Source: Sinorhizobium fredii USDA 205 (GTDB lineage: Bacteria > Pseudomonadota > Alphaproteobacteria > Rhizobiales > Rhizobiaceae). Taken from it: a stretch of 64,000 bases of DNA. Positions 1-8,271 of the stretch are shown in pieces; position 1 is the first letter of the stretch; every line of letters starts with the position of its first letter. The stretch lies in the NCBI RefSeq assembly GCF_001461695.1, contig NZ_AUTC01000146.1, positions 248,001-312,000 of the forward strand, in the 5' to 3' direction. The notes under the pieces are model-generated. The model made no database searches. It saw nothing but the letters and a program-made list of their open reading frames with translations, and was not told the origin of the DNA. Position numbers and translations under genes: made by a program.

Positions 1-565
1 GCCGGTCCTTCTCCCAGACGAAGGCGTAGTCGTTGAAGCCCTGGTTGGCGCCGCCCGGCACGTCGGCGAGGAATTCATTGCCACCCTTCGCCGACACATA
101 CTGATTGATCTGAACTTTCGCGGTGTTCTTGCCGAGCACCTCGAAATCGATCTCGTCATGCGGCTTCTTGTCGCTCGGGCCGATATAGGTGAAGAAGGCC
201 GAGTTCAGGCCCGAACCGTCGGCCGCCTTGATTCTCGCCTCGTAGGTGCCGTAGCCGAAGCGCTTGCGGGTCTGGATCTCGCCGCAGGCGAAATTGCGTT
301 TGCCTTCCTTGCGCTCTTCGAAGCCCAGTTCGAGAATTCCGTCGACGATCTTCACCTGCTTCTTCGACCAGGTGCAGTTCTGGTGAGCTCCGTTGTCCCA
401 GCCATCCGAGACAAACCAGGTCTTGCTGTCCAGCTTGTCGAAGTCATCCAGGAACGAAGCGCCGTTGGCTCCCTCCTGCGCCGTGGCATTGCTGACGCTG
501 CAGGTGAGGGGAAGTGCGGTGACAAGGGCGAGGCACCAAAGGCGCCCATAGCGGTCGGATTTCAT
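1..565 (-). CDS. exoK: ExoK, endo-1,3-1,4-beta-glycanase (GH16), 3' end outside window
   Basis: Secreted glycanase that trims nascent succinoglycan. Reading the minus strand from the ATG at 565 gives an N-terminal signal peptide (hydrophobic stretch ending near the ATAQEG junction, residue ~30), then a GH16 fold with the family active-site motif HDEIDFEVLG, in which the two Glu residues are nucleophile and acid/base. About 188 residues are visible and the C-terminus runs off the left edge. In S. meliloti exoK follows exoH in the exoHKLAMONP operon; here no exoH lies upstream, so exoK is the first gene after an 835-base gap and needs its own promoter. Motif and neighbourhood make the identity firm. 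Confidence 0.93.
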   Translation of the reverse strand, partial: MKSDRYGRLWCLALVTALPLTCSVSNATAQEGANGASFLDDFDKLDSKTWFVSDGWDNGAHQNCTWSKKQVKIVDGILELGFEERKEGKRNFACGEIQTRKRFGYGTYEARIKAADGSGLNSAFFTYIGPSDKKPHDEIDFEVLGKNTAKVQINQYVSAKGGNEFLADVPGGANQGFNDYAFVWEKDR

Positions 566-824
566 TGTCTTGCTGCCTTTGCTGCATTCGGTCCGGGGGG
601 TCATGGAGGTCCGAGTAAAGCTCGACTGAGGGTTGTGATGGCCGCGCAGCAACGCGGCACCTCGAAGCAGCACAGCGCGCACGAGGTTTATCCGCGTCGA
701 GACATAAGCGCCCATAGTCACGATATCGGTTACTCCTATCGGGCGGCGCCTCTAAGCGCCGTTTCAACGGAGCGGAATTAAGCTCACACCGAACAAACTA
801 GGGCATTTGCAAAGAGAAAATATG

Positions 825-864
825 GCAGTGCAGCAGAAAAGTGATGGAAGTCATGCTGCACTGC
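825..864. repeat. Inverted repeat in the exoK upstream gap
   Basis: Two perfect 11-base arms (GCAGTGCAGCA at 825-835 and its complement at 854-864) enclose an 18-base loop. It lies about 260 bases upstream of exoK in the gene-free stretch 566-1226. No T-run follows on either strand, so it is not a standard intrinsic terminator. It could be a regulator site or an RNA structure in an exoK leader. I see no convincing gene elsewhere in this stretch. Confidence 0.4.
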
Positions 865-1226
865 ACCCAAGCGGCGAAGTTTTTGCGAACAGGCCCGGAT
901 CTGCCTGAGGCACCCATTCAGGATAAATCCCTGTTTCCTCGCATGTTGCGAAAACTGTGCCCCGCAAAATTTGGGGGCAATTACGAGTTGTGTGAAGAGG
1001 TTGTGAATTTTCCTCAACGCACCCGATTTTTTCGGCGTGGATCCGATGTCTGGGTGGCTGCGAGGGGAAATGCGGCAAGGATGAGGCGGGGCTTTGCTGG
1101 TTGGCGCTGCCGCTCAATGTAAATCGATTCGCATTCCTGACTGAATGCCGAGCCGGAGGCGGGGTGCCACTTCGGCTCACCAAGGCCCGTCTGCGGTGCG
1201 CCCAAGGGTGCGATCCACGTTAGAAT

Positions 1227-1333
1227 GCCCCTAAAATGTTACTGGAAAATTGCTGCGCCTACGACAATAGTATATCCATACTTTAGTGCTTTCAGTACCA
1301 AAGCAAGCCCGCCGCGCAAGCGGCGGGTTTTTT
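1227..1333 (+). ncRNA. Candidate small RNA A (20-mer start plus terminator)
   Basis: This gene-free piece starts with the 20-mer GCCCCTAAAATGTTACTGGA (1227-1246) and ends in an intrinsic terminator on the same strand. The identical 20-mer recurs at 25717-25736, again upstream of a same-strand terminator. No plus-strand gene lies upstream that would need the terminator at 1308. An independent short transcript is therefore a reasonable inference, but the 5' end is not known. The 20-mer could instead be a regulator site or the end of a lost mobile element. Confidence 0.35.
1308..1333 (+). terminator. Intrinsic terminator
   Basis: A 7-bp GC stem (CCCGCCG / CGGCGGG) with a CGCAAG loop is followed by six T residues on the plus strand. 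It lies between no plus-strand gene and the 3' end of the minus-strand 85-aa gene, so it most likely ends a short plus-strand RNA. Confidence 0.8.
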
Positions 1334-1400
1334 GCGAGCAGCGGTTCCAAGTGCTACGACGCTGTTGGGAGACGCACCGTTGCCTGCAAATCGAGCTTGG

Positions 1401-1658
1401 CTACTCGCCCTTGGGCTTGGTCGAGATGATGTCGGGAGCGCTTTCCCGAAAAGGCTTCTTCAGGTCGTCAAGCTCGGCCTGACGCTCGGCCGCAACGATC
1501 GGCTCCTTTGATTTCAGCGAAGGCTTCAGGATTGCGAACAGCAGGCCTATCGGGCCCAGCACGCAACCGATCAGCAGCCAAAGTAGACTGTGCCCGCCTC
1601 TGACCGCAGCGACGAGCGCAGTCGCGATGGCGCAAAAAATCCAGAACTCGATAACCAT
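1401..1658 (-). CDS. Small membrane protein of the exoI operon
   Basis: An 85-residue protein with two predicted membrane segments (residues ~3-20 and ~25-45) joined by an RGG turn, then a charged cytoplasmic tail rich in Lys, Glu and Asp. It follows exoI by 36 bases on the same strand and probably shares its transcript. A purine-rich GAGAG precedes the ATG. I do not recognise a named family. It occupies a position where S. meliloti carries larger exo genes, but nothing in the sequence shows a role in polysaccharide synthesis. Confidence 0.7.
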   Translation of the reverse strand: MVIEFWIFCAIATALVAAVRGGHSLLWLLIGCVLGPIGLLFAILKPSLKSKEPIVAAERQAELDDLKKPFRESAPDIISTKPKGE

Positions 1659-1694
1659 TGACTCTCACTTGCCACCTGCGAGGGAAATCCTCGC

Positions 1695-2261
1695 TTACTC
1701 CTCCACCACGGCACCGGTGCGTTCTGCTCTGCGGTGCCCCCGCCACATTCCGGCCCCAATCGATCGTGCCACTTCCTGTGCGGCGGCGTACAGTCCCCTG
1801 TTGGGATTATCACGGTTTATTGCGTAGCCGGATTCAACCATCCACCGGTTGACGTCTTTCCCGTCCGCTCGGAAGCATGTGCCGACATAGCGACCGTAGC
1901 GGTCGCGGCTCGAGAATTCGCAGCGTGTGGGGCGGGATGCTGACAGAAATGCGTCCAGGGCCAGCGACGATTCCTTTCCGCACTGATAGTCTGCACCGGT
2001 TTGGTCGAGGCAGAACTGCCAGTCTTCCGGTGCATCCACCCCGGAAAGTTGGATGCGTTCGCCTGCGATTTCAATGGTGTCGCCATCGACCACGAAGGCG
2101 TCGCCGATGATCGGGCCCGTCTGCGCGGCGGCGGCCGCCGTGGCCAGCAGAACAAGCGTCACCGCCGCCGTCCTCGTCGGAAACCACGGCGAGCGCCCTC
2201 GTGCTTGCGGCCGGCAGGGTCTTGCGGTGAGAGTCATCGCGGCAATCCGACTGCCGATCAT
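1695..2261 (-). CDS. exoI: ExoI, exported staphylococcal-nuclease-like protein
   Basis: A 188-residue SNase-fold protein. After a basic N-terminus and a hydrophobic signal segment (residues ~30-47, ending in a run of Ala) comes the thermonuclease core: VVDGDTIEI, the GVDAPE motif, an SRDRYGRYVG segment and a C-terminal helix. ExoI in S. meliloti is described as an SNase-like protein of the succinoglycan cluster with an ill-defined role. Here it lies between exoK and exoU, with exoH, exoT, exoW and exoV absent. The start could also be the ATG nine codons in (2237). Confidence 0.85.
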   Translation of the reverse strand: MIGSRIAAMTLTARPCRPQARGRSPWFPTRTAAVTLVLLATAAAAAQTGPIIGDAFVVDGDTIEIAGERIQLSGVDAPEDWQFCLDQTGADYQCGKESSLALDAFLSASRPTRCEFSSRDRYGRYVGTCFRADGKDVNRWMVESGYAINRDNPNRGLYAAAQEVARSIGAGMWRGHRRAERTGAVVEE

Positions 2262-2430
2262 GCGCGTCCATCCAGCCCACTGTTCCGGGTGAGCCTAACT
2301 CACGGCGGGCGCGGTTCGCATCCTTCAAATGCTAGGGGGAGGCCTCGAGACCGGTGGATATTGGCAATTGCGACTGAAGCGGTCGTCGACCCCTTCAGTC
2401 GCATTCGTCAAAGGATCCAAGGATTTGCGA

Positions 2431-2505
2431 TCAGAAGACGAACATGTAGAGCAGGATGATGACGATCAGGGGGACACCCATCAGCCAGAGAACGATGCCT
2501 TTCAT
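2431..2505 (-). CDS. 24-residue single-pass membrane miniprotein
   Basis: A tiny ORF starting MKGIVLWLMGVPLIVIILL and ending YMFVF: a short positive N-terminus followed by one almost wholly hydrophobic segment. Miniproteins of this pattern (MKG-x-LWL-x-G-P-x-x-VIILLY) recur, as I recall, throughout rhizobial genomes, often unannotated. It lies alone on the minus strand between exoU and exoI. The longer in-frame extension to 2616 lacks coding character, and the hydrophobic ORF alone is the conserved-looking part. Function unknown. Confidence 0.65.
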   Translation of the reverse strand: MKGIVLWLMGVPLIVIILLYMFVF

Positions 2506-2638
2506 TTCGATATCCCGGTAGTTGTTGACCATGCCGGGGTAACGCCGCGCGAAGAAAAGCGTTCCTGCTGCCGGCGACGCGCAACAAGGTTCAACCGGTC
2601 GGCGGCGGAGCGGCACCGTCCCGCTTCAGCAGTCGCGC

Positions 2639-3664
2639 CTACTCGGCTCGTTCCAACGCAAATGCGTCGAGCAGGTAGCGTATGTCGCCCGTTCCGCCGA
2701 GCGCCACCGGAGCGGCTGACCGGGAACGCCGGAACTGCTCGGTCTTGTCGCCGATGATTCCGCCGACGATTGCCGGCAGGGCGCCGGGATGCGCCAGGGC
2801 ATAGGCGAAGGCGCTGGCGATCCCTTCGCTGCGCTTGAGGTCCAGGAAATGCCGCAACTCGTAGCGGCCGCGAATATGGCGTTCGTGCCGCCGCAACACC
2901 GCGGCGGCTTCGCCGCTCAGGCGGGCTTCGGCGAGGATGGCGCGATCGGCCTCGTAGAGACGCCGCAAGTCGATCGTTCGGTGGCTGCCGCTCAAGGAAT
3001 CGCCCCGCACCACCGCCGCATAGCCGCAGCTATGGATGACCTTGTAGCGCGCGCCACGCGCGAGCGCCCTGGCATAGAGGTCGAAGTCCTCGCCGAGGCG
3101 CAACGTCTCACGATAGCGAAGGTCGAATTGGTCGAGGAACGAGCGCCGCATCAGCGGCTTCAGGAAGCCGATCTCACCACGCCGCACGCCGCGTCGCGAA
3201 ATATTGCCTTCAACAAAGCCGACGAGGTCGAGGAGGCGGGGACTGGGCGCGAAGCGCTGGATCTTCCGTGCCGCGCCTGTTGCCTGCCCGGCATCGATGA
3301 AGGCGATGTTGTCGGCGATGAAATCCCAATCGTCCTGTGCAAGCAATTGGCCCATCCGCCCCGGAAAGAAGAAGTCGTCCGCATCCAGTATGCCAAGAAG
3401 CGGGGATTTCGAAACGGCAATCGCATGGTTGCGGGCTGCGGCGGGACCGCGGTTCTCTTCGAAGCGGACGACATTCAAACGCCCGCTGCCGTCGGCGGCG
3501 GCACGCGCTACGGCTGCGGTATCATCGGTCGAGCCGTCGTCGATGACGACGACTTCCGCGACTTCCGGTTCCCCGAGCGCCGAGGCGATGGCTCTGGGAA
3601 TCGTATCGGCGGCATTCTTGGCGGCAATGATAATGCAGACATTCGTCGGCGCGGCTGCGGTCAT
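2639..3664 (-). CDS. exoU: ExoU, succinoglycan glucosyltransferase (GT2)
   Basis: A 341-residue family 2 glycosyltransferase acting at the cytoplasmic face of the inner membrane; ExoU adds a side-chain glucose (the sixth) to the lipid-linked succinoglycan unit in S. meliloti. The N-terminal GT-A domain shows IIAAKNAADTI, the nucleotide-binding DDGSTDD and the metal-binding LDADDFF motif. There are no membrane spans. GGAGG lies five bases before the ATG. The place next to exoX matches the S. meliloti order exoU-exoX-exoY, which supports ExoU over ExoW or ExoO. Confidence 0.88.
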   Translation of the reverse strand: MTAAAPTNVCIIIAAKNAADTIPRAIASALGEPEVAEVVVIDDGSTDDTAAVARAAADGSGRLNVVRFEENRGPAAARNHAIAVSKSPLLGILDADDFFFPGRMGQLLAQDDWDFIADNIAFIDAGQATGAARKIQRFAPSPRLLDLVGFVEGNISRRGVRRGEIGFLKPLMRRSFLDQFDLRYRETLRLGEDFDLYARALARGARYKVIHSCGYAAVVRGDSLSGSHRTIDLRRLYEADRAILAEARLSGEAAAVLRRHERHIRGRYELRHFLDLKRSEGIASAFAYALAHPGALPAIVGGIIGDKTEQFRRSRSAAPVALGGTGDIRYLLDAFALERAE

Positions 3665-3753
3665 GGGGGCCTCCAGCGGGGTCAGCGGATGCGTCTTGTT
3701 GCGCGGGTCCTGCCGCAGCTTGCCTTCGATCGGAACCGTTCGGAGGACAAAGA

Positions 3754-3814
3754 CATGCAGCGTTCGAGGTGCTACAGCGACCTAATGGGCCTAGAAGGAC
3801 GCAGGGCGCTGGAG
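3754..3814. repeat. Palindromic intergenic element, degenerate copy 1
   Basis: It has the layout seen in five other gaps of this window: CATGCAG, an AAAGTGCTACAGCGACC-like block, a GCG-rich palindrome, then GGCGCTGNAG. It is also preceded by an AAGGACAAA-like block, as at 28628 and 49537. It resembles the short mosaic palindromic repeats (RIME or ABC type) known from Sinorhizobium genomes. This is the most decayed copy and lies between exoU and exoX. Confidence 0.55.
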
Positions 3815-3908
3815 CGGGCACGCGGGAATTTGCATCGCGATCATGTCGCAAACGCGTCAAAGGGCAAGATTTTTCCGCAGGTGCGAAAGGAGGCCGAGAG
3901 TCACTCGG

Positions 3909-4196
3909 TCAGGAATTGAAGCGGGGAGGGCGATTGAGCCGGCGCAGAGAAAGTTTTCTGCCCTGTTCGTCATTCGTCGATTCGGCCGGCAGATTGCCAG
4001 GGGATGACTTTCGGCGGTCACGCGCTTCCTTCCACACCAGGTAAAGCACGGCGACAAAATATCCGACCTGTATCAGAACGGCGCAAAGCAGCGTCTGAAG
4101 GGCAGTCGAGGCGATCGATCCGGTCAGGAAATAGGTGGCGATGGCAAACGCCGCCAGCGCGCCGAACATGCTCACGACGAAGCGTGGTGCGAACAT
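3909..4196 (-). CDS. exoX: ExoX, post-translational repressor of exopolysaccharide synthesis
   Basis: A 95-residue inner-membrane protein. Two hydrophobic segments (residues ~5-26 and ~31-55) are followed by a basic, Arg/Lys-rich cytoplasmic tail, the known ExoX architecture. ExoX inhibits succinoglycan production, probably by antagonising ExoY, and the exoX:exoY dose ratio matters. It is divergent from exoY across a 774-base regulatory gap, as in S. meliloti. Length and place make the call secure even though the family is small and variable. Confidence 0.88.
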   Translation of the reverse strand: MFAPRFVVSMFGALAAFAIATYFLTGSIASTALQTLLCAVLIQVGYFVAVLYLVWKEARDRRKSSPGNLPAESTNDEQGRKLSLRRLNRPPRFNS

Positions 4197-4970
4197 CGCC
4201 TACCTCGCTCTCCGATTTTCTCGTGGACCCGTCATCGAATTCCAGACCTCGCTCCCTTTCCGACTATATTAGCGGTCGCTTGTCTCTTCAACCTGCAAAA
4301 TGCAACTTTGTCGCTACAGTCCTACCCTCAAAAGCTTTCCGTCATCTTTAGGTAGACGGATAAATTCGAAGAGGTTTCCCGTTAAACGATACAATCCAAG
4401 ATATGTTCAGCGATTCTAAGTAATTATTTTCGCGCGAATTTCGCTGGTCAAGGTGACTCGCGGGCGGCGCCCCTAGATTTGCAGGGGAAAATGCGAACTC
4501 GTTCTGATTGCTACGATTTCCGTCTCGGTCGGAACGATTTTTCCCAATCAACTTTTGTTACAAGCGCCAAGCGCAGCGTGAGAGAATATGTGCGGCGCAG
4601 CAAAATGATGCGATGCAAAAAAACGCCAGGATTTTACCGCTTGGCAAATTTTGTCCGCGGCGTCGTTCGTCTCGGCGAGTGAAAAATTGATCCGTCAAAT
4701 ACAATACTTTAGGTATCGCAAATAATGAACGGGCGCCGATGTTTGAATATGGCTATCCGCGGTGGAACTATTTTAGACGGTAACTCCAATTCGCATACTT
4801 AAAATTTGGTAATAGTGTCGCGTGGTACGGCGGCGAAATCGCTTTGAGGCAGTGCGCGTTGGCGTTGCCATCATTCCGCCTTCAAAAATCAAATTCTCAC
4901 CATACACTCGCGCTAGATGACGCCCCGTCCCACGGGACCGACAATCGCCAACGTAAATGGAGTCAACTCT
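4197..4970. promoter_or_regulatory. Divergent exoX-exoY regulatory region
   Basis: A 774-base gap without a convincing gene, clearly more AT-rich than the flanking genes from about 4300 to 4870. It must hold the exoX promoter and the exoYFQZ promoter. In S. meliloti the equivalent region integrates MucR, ExoS/ChvI and other inputs; I did not identify those binding sites by sequence here. GGAG at 4959-4962 is the exoY ribosome binding site. Confidence 0.7.
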
Positions 4971-5651
4971 ATGAAGTCCGCGACTCGCTCGGCCAGTACG
5001 GCTTTTTTTATCCCCCAGGAGACCGGTGCCATCCGGCCGATCGGCGGGATATCAAAGCGAAGCTTCGATATACTCATCGCCATTCTGGCACTCGTCGCCC
5101 TCAGTCCGCTTTTCCTGCTCATCACGGCGCTGGTTAAGTTCTCGGATGGCGGCAGCATTTTTTACGGTCATCGCCGAATCGGCCACAACGGCCAGACCTT
5201 CAAGTGCCTCAAGTTTCGCACGATGATGGAAAACGGCGATCGGGTACTGCAGGAATTCTTCAAGACGAATCCTGCCGCCTACGAAGAATGGCGCACGACC
5301 CGCAAGCTGCAAGACGATCCGCGCGTCACCGTCGTCGGAAGCGTCCTTCGCAAGCTCAGCCTTGATGAACTGCCTCAGCTCCTCAACATCATTCGCGGTG
5401 AGATGAGCATCGTTGGGCCGCGCCCAGTGGTGGAGGATGAACTGGAGCTCTACGATTCGGCCGCGGAGTTCTATCTGCGCTCGCGTCCCGGCCTGACCGG
5501 CCTTTGGCAGATCAGCGGCCGCAACGATGTGTCCTATGCCACCCGGGTGGCCTTCGATACGCACTATGTCCAGAACTGGTCGCTCCTTGCCGACCTCGTC
5601 ATCGTCTTCAAGACGATCCCCGCCGTCTGCCTCTCCCGCGGCAGCTACTGA
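4971..5651 (+). CDS. exoY: ExoY, undecaprenyl-phosphate galactosephosphotransferase
   Basis: Initiating sugar transferase of succinoglycan synthesis: it moves galactose-1-phosphate from UDP-galactose to undecaprenyl phosphate at the inner membrane. The 226-residue product has one hydrophobic segment (~residues 31-55) and the bacterial sugar transferase domain with KFRTM, RKLSLDELPQL, GEMSIVGPRPV and the RPGLTGLWQISGR motif. I chose the ATG at 4971 because GGAG lies eight bases upstream and the resulting protein has the usual ExoY length; the in-frame ATG at 4917 adds 18 residues with no motif. First gene of exoYFQZ. Confidence 0.95.
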   Translation: MKSATRSASTAFFIPQETGAIRPIGGISKRSFDILIAILALVALSPLFLLITALVKFSDGGSIFYGHRRIGHNGQTFKCLKFRTMMENGDRVLQEFFKTNPAAYEEWRTTRKLQDDPRVTVVGSVLRKLSLDELPQLLNIIRGEMSIVGPRPVVEDELELYDSAAEFYLRSRPGLTGLWQISGRNDVSYATRVAFDTHYVQNWSLLADLVIVFKTIPAVCLSRGSY

Positions 5652-5702
5652 AATCTTGGCGTCCGCTCGCGGTAGACGACGTCAGGCAACGGGAAATCCC
5701 AA

Positions 5703-6968
5703 ATGCAATCGATCAGAATTCCAGGGGCGCCTGCCGGCTCCCGCAAGCTTCTCCATTTCGCCCGCGTCGCACTCTGCGCGGGGCTTGTCGTGTCCGGTGC
5801 CGCCGTGGCCCGGGCGGACGACTATCGTCTCGGCGTCATGGACAAATTGCGGGTTCGCGTTGCCGAATGGCAGACCGCCGAGGGCGCGGTCCGGGATTGG
5901 TCGGCCGTCGGCGGCGAATACACGGTCGGGGCCTCTGGCAACGTCTCGCTGCCTTTCGTCGGGGATCTGCCCGCCTCGGGCCGGACGACGACGGAAGTCG
6001 CCGAGGAGATCGGCATCAAGATGCAGAAGCTCTTCGGCCTGCGCGACCGGCCGTCAGCCTCGGTCGAAATGGCGCAATACCGTCCGGTCTATCTCTATGG
6101 CGAGGTGGAGACCCCCGGCGAGTACCCCTACGCTCCCAACCTGACCGTCCTCAAGGCAATCAGCCTGAGCGGCGGGCTGCGCCGGGGCCCGAGCGGCCAG
6201 CGCTTTGCCCGCGACTATATCTCTGCAAGCGGCGATTCGTCCGTGCAGGTTGCCGAGCGCAACCGGCTGCTCATCCGCCGTGCCCGCCTGCAGGCGGAAA
6301 TCGGCGCGCATGACAAGATTGCGCTGCCCGAGGAACTCAAGAACGCCCCCGGCGTCGACAAGTTGCTCGAAAGCGAGACGGCGCTGATGGTGTCGCGCGA
6401 CAAGCGGCAGGAACGCCAGCTCGACGCTCTGGCAGATCTCAAGTCCCTGCTGCAAAGCGAGATCGATTCGCTGGCGAAGAAGGCCGAAACGCAGCAGCGC
6501 CAGCTCGAGCTCGCCATGGAGGACCGTGACAAGGTCGACAGCCTCGCCGAGAAGGGCCTGGCGCTGAGCCAGCGCAAGCTCTCGCTCGAGCAGCGGGTTG
6601 CAGACGTGCAGTCGCAGCTTCTCGACATCGATACGAACTCGCTCAAGGCCAAGCAGGACGTCAGCAAGGCGACACAGGACGAATCCAATCTGCGCAACGA
6701 TTGGGATGCCCAACTCGCCCAGGAACTGCAGAACACCGAGGCTGAACTCGACACCCTGACGCTGAAACTCGGCACCAGCCGGGACCTGATGACCGAGGCG
6801 CTCATGCAATCGGCCGAGGCGGCTCAGCTGGACGAGCAGGCTGCAGACATCACCTATTCGATCATTCGCGAACAGGATGGAAAGTCGACGGAGGTTACGG
6901 CGACCGAAACGACACCGGTGCTTCCCGGTGACGTGATCAAGGTCAATGCCGCCGTGGCGATGCGGTGA
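5703..6968 (+). CDS. exoF: ExoF, polysaccharide export / outer membrane auxiliary protein
   Basis: A 421-residue secreted protein. The signal peptide (residues ~15-38, ending AVARA) precedes a polysaccharide biosynthesis/export domain (DYRLGVMDKLRV onward, residues ~40-130), a SLBB-like segment, and then a long coiled coil (residues ~180-370) rich in Gln, Glu, Lys and Leu. ExoF is needed in S. meliloti for the first galactose step together with ExoY and for export. It lies 51 bases after exoY and four bases before exoQ, within one operon. Length matches S. meliloti ExoF. Confidence 0.93.
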   Translation: MQSIRIPGAPAGSRKLLHFARVALCAGLVVSGAAVARADDYRLGVMDKLRVRVAEWQTAEGAVRDWSAVGGEYTVGASGNVSLPFVGDLPASGRTTTEVAEEIGIKMQKLFGLRDRPSASVEMAQYRPVYLYGEVETPGEYPYAPNLTVLKAISLSGGLRRGPSGQRFARDYISASGDSSVQVAERNRLLIRRARLQAEIGAHDKIALPEELKNAPGVDKLLESETALMVSRDKRQERQLDALADLKSLLQSEIDSLAKKAETQQRQLELAMEDRDKVDSLAEKGLALSQRKLSLEQRVADVQSQLLDIDTNSLKAKQDVSKATQDESNLRNDWDAQLAQELQNTEAELDTLTLKLGTSRDLMTEALMQSAEAAQLDEQAADITYSIIREQDGKSTEVTATETTPVLPGDVIKVNAAVAMR

Positions 6969-6972
6969 ATGC

Positions 6973-8253
6973 ATGCAGATCCGCAAGGCGAGCCTCATAG
7001 ATCCTGACGCGAATGGGCTTTACGGCACCGCGGCCGTTGCCCTTTCGCTCTTCGTCTTCGCCTATTCGACCCGTTTCGGGCCGGTTTCCGTCCTGCTCTA
7101 CTACGGCCTGTGGCTGCCGCTCGTTCTCTTCGATTACCGCAAGGTGCTCGGCAACTACGGCAGGTTTGTCTGGATCTTCGCCTTCGTGATCCTTGCCTGT
7201 CTTTCGATGTTCTGGTCGGCGGCGCCCGGCGTGACGCTGCGTGCCGGCATCCAATATCTGAGCCACATCGTCTGCGCGCTCGTTGCCATGCGGGTGATCG
7301 ACATCCGCACGCTCACCCGCGGCGCCATTGCGGGCGTTGCCATCGTGCTCGTCTATTCGCTGCTCTTCGGCGTCCACCACTACGACGCGCTCGACGGCAC
7401 ATACAGTTTCGTCGGCGCATTCGCTTCCAAGAACCAGCTGGGCTTCTATGCCTCGCTCGGCATCTACTTCGCCTTCATGGCGGTCTTCGTCCTTGGGGAA
7501 CGGGGCGTCTGGCGGGCAGCCGCCGGGGGCTCCGGAGCGATCGCCGCCTATTCGCTGCTCGCGTCCCAATCGGCCACGTCGGTGCTGACGACGGTCGCGA
7601 TCCTGGGGATTTGTGTCGGCATGCGGGCGATCACGGCGCTGAGGCCGGCGAGCCGAAAAGGGCTCTTTATCGGCGTGGCGGTGTTCGGCAGTGTTGCCGC
7701 CGTGGCGCTGATCTATGCCGGCGCCATCGATCTCGTCCTCGGCGCATTCGGCAAGGATTCGACTCTCACCGGACGCACCTATCTGTGGCAGCAAGGCATC
7801 GAAGCGGCGCAGGCTTCTCCTATCTTCGGCATCGGCTACCAGGCCTATTGGGTCCAGGGATTTTCCGAGGCGGAGCGCCTGTGGGAAGAGTTCTACATCA
7901 CGGCCCGCTCCGGCTTCCACTTTCACAATACCTATATCGAGGCCGCGGTCGAAACCGGACTGGTCGGCCTCTTCCTGTTGACGATGCTGCTGCTCACCGC
8001 GGTCTTCGGGCAGTTGAAGCGGCTGCTGTCCGAGGATCGTGATGCGGAAGCGATGGTGCTGTTCGGCATCGCCATGCTCCTTTTCATTCGTTCCTTCGTC
8101 GAGATCGACATCATGAACCCGTACCATGTCGGGTCTTTCCTGCTGTACTTCACCGCAGGGAAATTGACGATCGCGCGCCGCCGCCAGGCGGTGACCTGGC
8201 TTTGGCCGGGCGACGGGCATGCAGCGGCCTATCGGCCGCGGCTCAGCATGTGA
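6973..8253 (+). CDS. exoQ: ExoQ, succinoglycan polymerase (Wzy-like)
   Basis: A polytopic inner-membrane protein of 426 residues with about ten to eleven hydrophobic segments and a large periplasmic loop near residues 300-330 carrying the O-antigen ligase/polymerase type motif (GRTYLWQQGIEAA, then GFHFHNTYIEAAVETG). ExoQ is required for high-molecular-weight succinoglycan. I chose the ATG at 6973, four bases after the exoF stop, rather than the ATG at 6946 inside exoF. It is followed by exoZ after 18 bases. Confidence 0.92.
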   Translation: MQIRKASLIDPDANGLYGTAAVALSLFVFAYSTRFGPVSVLLYYGLWLPLVLFDYRKVLGNYGRFVWIFAFVILACLSMFWSAAPGVTLRAGIQYLSHIVCALVAMRVIDIRTLTRGAIAGVAIVLVYSLLFGVHHYDALDGTYSFVGAFASKNQLGFYASLGIYFAFMAVFVLGERGVWRAAAGGSGAIAAYSLLASQSATSVLTTVAILGICVGMRAITALRPASRKGLFIGVAVFGSVAAVALIYAGAIDLVLGAFGKDSTLTGRTYLWQQGIEAAQASPIFGIGYQAYWVQGFSEAERLWEEFYITARSGFHFHNTYIEAAVETGLVGLFLLTMLLLTAVFGQLKRLLSEDRDAEAMVLFGIAMLLFIRSFVEIDIMNPYHVGSFLLYFTAGKLTIARRRQAVTWLWPGDGHAAAYRPRLSM

Positions 8254-8271
8254 TCACGGTCAGAGGGGGCG

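Noticed and set aside
158..781. A 207-codon plus-strand frame at the left edge
   Set aside because: It lies opposite exoK, whose signal peptide and GH16 active site are unmistakable.
1227..1246. The shared 20-mer as an insertion-sequence terminal repeat
   Set aside because: No partner inverted copy, target duplication or transposase remnant was seen nearby; kept only as an alternative explanation.
2789..3919. A 376-codon plus-strand frame opposite exoU
   Set aside because: exoU has clear GT2 motifs and a GGAGG ribosome site; the opposite frame has neither.
6943..8220. A 425-codon minus-strand frame opposite exoQ
   Set aside because: Hydrophilic mirror of a polytopic membrane protein; no start signal or family motif.
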